This document shows, one piece after another, positions 63,223 through 64,000 of a DNA stretch of 64,000 nucleotides; within the stretch, counting starts at the first letter, position 1; each line of letters begins with the position of its first letter. A program made the position numbers and the translations under genes. Location: the NCBI RefSeq assembly GCF_003952665.1, contig NZ_CP017946.1, positions 4,917,001-4,981,000 of the forward strand, in the 5' to 3' direction. Below the pieces are notes generated by a model that made no database searches, was not told the DNA's origin, and saw only the letters and a program-made list of their open reading frames with translations. Source of the stretch: Bosea sp. Tri-49. GTDB lineage: Bacteria > Pseudomonadota > Alphaproteobacteria > Rhizobiales > Beijerinckiaceae.

Positions 63223-63558
63223 ATGACCTATGTGGTCACCGAGAACTGCATCAAGTGCAAGTACATGGACTGCGTCGAGGTCTGTCCGGTCGACTGTTTC
63301 TATGAAGGCGAGAACTTCCTCGTCATCCATCCTGACGAGTGCATCGACTGCGGCGTCTGCGAGCCGGAATGCCCGGCCGAGGCGATCAAGCCAGATACCG
63401 AGCCTGGTCTCGACAATTGGCTGCAGCTCAATGCGAAGTTTGCGGCGAGCTGGCCCAACATCACACAAAAGAAGGACAGCCCCGCCGACGCCAAGGAGTT
63501 CGACGGCGTGCCGGGCAAGCTCGAACTTCTATCGCCGGAACCCGGCGAAGGCGACTGA
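63223..63558 (+). CDS. fdxA: Seven-iron ferredoxin FdxA
   Basis: Electron carrier of 111 residues with one 3Fe-4S and one 4Fe-4S cluster. Cysteines C9, C17 and C50 should hold the three-iron cluster, and C21, C40, C43 and C46 the four-iron cluster, by comparison with Azotobacter ferredoxin I; C12 and C25 are extra. The motif [18 protein letters not shown] is typical. GGAAGGA precedes the ATG. The order S4 protein, fdxA, carD is conserved in Hyphomicrobiales. Confidence 0.97.
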   Translation: MTYVVTENCIKCKYMDCVEVCPVDCFYEGENFLVIHPDECIDCGVCEPECPAEAIKPDTEPGLDNWLQLNAKFAASWPNITQKKDSPADAKEFDGVPGKLELLSPEPGEGD

Positions 63559-63641
63559 ATCTTACCTTACGTCAGACGGTAATTGCGATTAACCATGGCC
63601 GGCCGCAACGCGGCCCGGTGGTGTTTGCATTCCGTTTACCT

Positions 63642-63670
63642 TTGATTCGGCGCGATTTTTGTGGTATCTA
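63642..63670 (+). promoter_or_regulatory. Candidate carD promoter with overlapping GANTC site
   Basis: TTGATT (63642-63647) and TATCTA (63665-63670) with a 17-base spacer. The GANTC site at 63644-63648 overlaps the -35 element, so CcrM methylation could affect it. It implies a leader of about 275 bases before carD, in which I see no other gene. Confidence 0.5.
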
Positions 63671-63951
63671 CAAGCCACAGTCGAGTTCGTTCCGCCTGCC
63701 CCTGCGAGGTCACACAAACGGGGCACCCCCTGAGACGGCAGCAATGCACCACCGGCCAGAAGGCTCGGCGTGTCGCTGTCTTCGTGGCTGGCGGTCAGCA
63801 AGAAACAATCGGCTGAGGGAGCGTGTTGCGTCGGGGAAACAAGACCAGAAGGTCGTTCCCGTCGTGTCAGGCAGAGAGTCGCCGGTCATCCCGACCAGCG
63901 ACTGAAAGTCGCGTCTCCGCCTCCGGCGGGGAAATCAGGAGTCGAAACGGC

Positions 63952-64000
63952 ATGTCCACTGCGAAGAAGACTGTTGTGCGCCAGGGCTTCAGGACGGGCG
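63952..64000 (+). CDS. carD: CarD/CdnL-family transcription regulator (3' truncated by window edge)
   Basis: Only 16 codons are present. MSTAKKTVVRQGFRTG matches the N-terminus of alphaproteobacterial CarD/CdnL proteins, which bind RNA polymerase beta and stabilise open complexes at ribosomal and growth promoters. AGGAG lies upstream. The position after fdxA supports the call. The family is inferred from a short sequence and from gene order. Confidence 0.72.
   Translation, partial: MSTAKKTVVRQGFRTG

Noticed and set aside
63580..63598. CtrA-binding site (TTAACCAT-like)
   Set aside because: Only one half-site is clear; the partner half is a poor match, so it was not listed as a feature.

Overview
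The window reads as a chromosomal segment of a GC-rich alphaproteobacterium of the order Hyphomicrobiales (Rhizobiales), most likely Bosea or a close relative. The evidence is gene content and order: secA-parvulin-argJ-mutT, gltB-gltD, formylglutamate amidohydrolase-cpdR-tRNA-Val, cobS/cobT, rpmB-DUF3108, and a Suv3-like helicase followed by an S4 protein, fdxA and carD. The genus is an inference. Coding density is high, ATGA/GTGA stop-start overlaps are frequent, and there is no rRNA, CRISPR array, transposase or integrase.

Layout. 1-8.7 kb: end of a fosmidomycin-resistance-type efflux gene, a small membrane protein, secA, a periplasmic parvulin, argJ, an EamA transporter, a lipoprotein and mutT. 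8.8-15.5 kb: gltD and gltB (glutamate synthase), then a 0.7-kb non-coding stretch holding a perfect 27-bp palindrome. 15.6-22.3 kb: threonine aldolase, a secreted Pro-rich protein, an Hsp20 gene with a candidate RpoH promoter and ROSE-type RNA thermometer, a lipase/hisN convergent pair, a candidate suhB/MmgR-type small RNA, a formylglutamate amidohydrolase, cpdR and tRNA-Val(GAC). 22.3-26.2 kb: a divergent ampR/class A beta-lactamase pair, a small lipoprotein, maiA, a PagL-like lipid A deacylase and a HIG1-type small membrane protein. 26.3-31.4 kb: a spermidine/putrescine-type ABC importer with an amidohydrolase behind one promoter/operator. 31.5-49.3 kb: a large accessory locus. 49.4-54.7 kb: cobS, a GFA protein, two tandem GNATs, cobT and a phytase-like esterase. 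54.7-64 kb: rpmB, DUF3108, a candidate polymorphic toxin/immunity pair, an alpha/beta hydrolase, a dense cluster of GANTC sites, the Suv3-like helicase, an S4 protein, fdxA and the first codons of carD.

The most unusual part is 31.5-49.3 kb. Rightwards run an ABC-exporter-like protein whose nucleotide-binding motifs are all degenerate, a stand-alone cyclic-nucleotide-binding domain, a membrane 2Fe-2S class III cyclase that keeps its metal aspartates but has lost the residues for base recognition and transition-state stabilisation, a methyltransferase-like protein and two glycosyltransferases. Leftwards, after an oligopeptide-type ABC importer, come a second pair of glycosyltransferases of the same two families and a polysaccharide-deacetylase-like protein. 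I propose that these genes form a glycan assembly/export system with a non-canonical cyclic-nucleotide control module. This rests on gene order and residue inspection only.

Regulation visible in the sequence includes an RpoH-type promoter plus thermometer for hsp20, a T-N11-A palindrome between ampR and bla, a promoter overlapped by an inverted repeat upstream of the amidohydrolase/ABC operon, and GANTC (CcrM) sites concentrated before the helicase and overlapping a candidate carD promoter.
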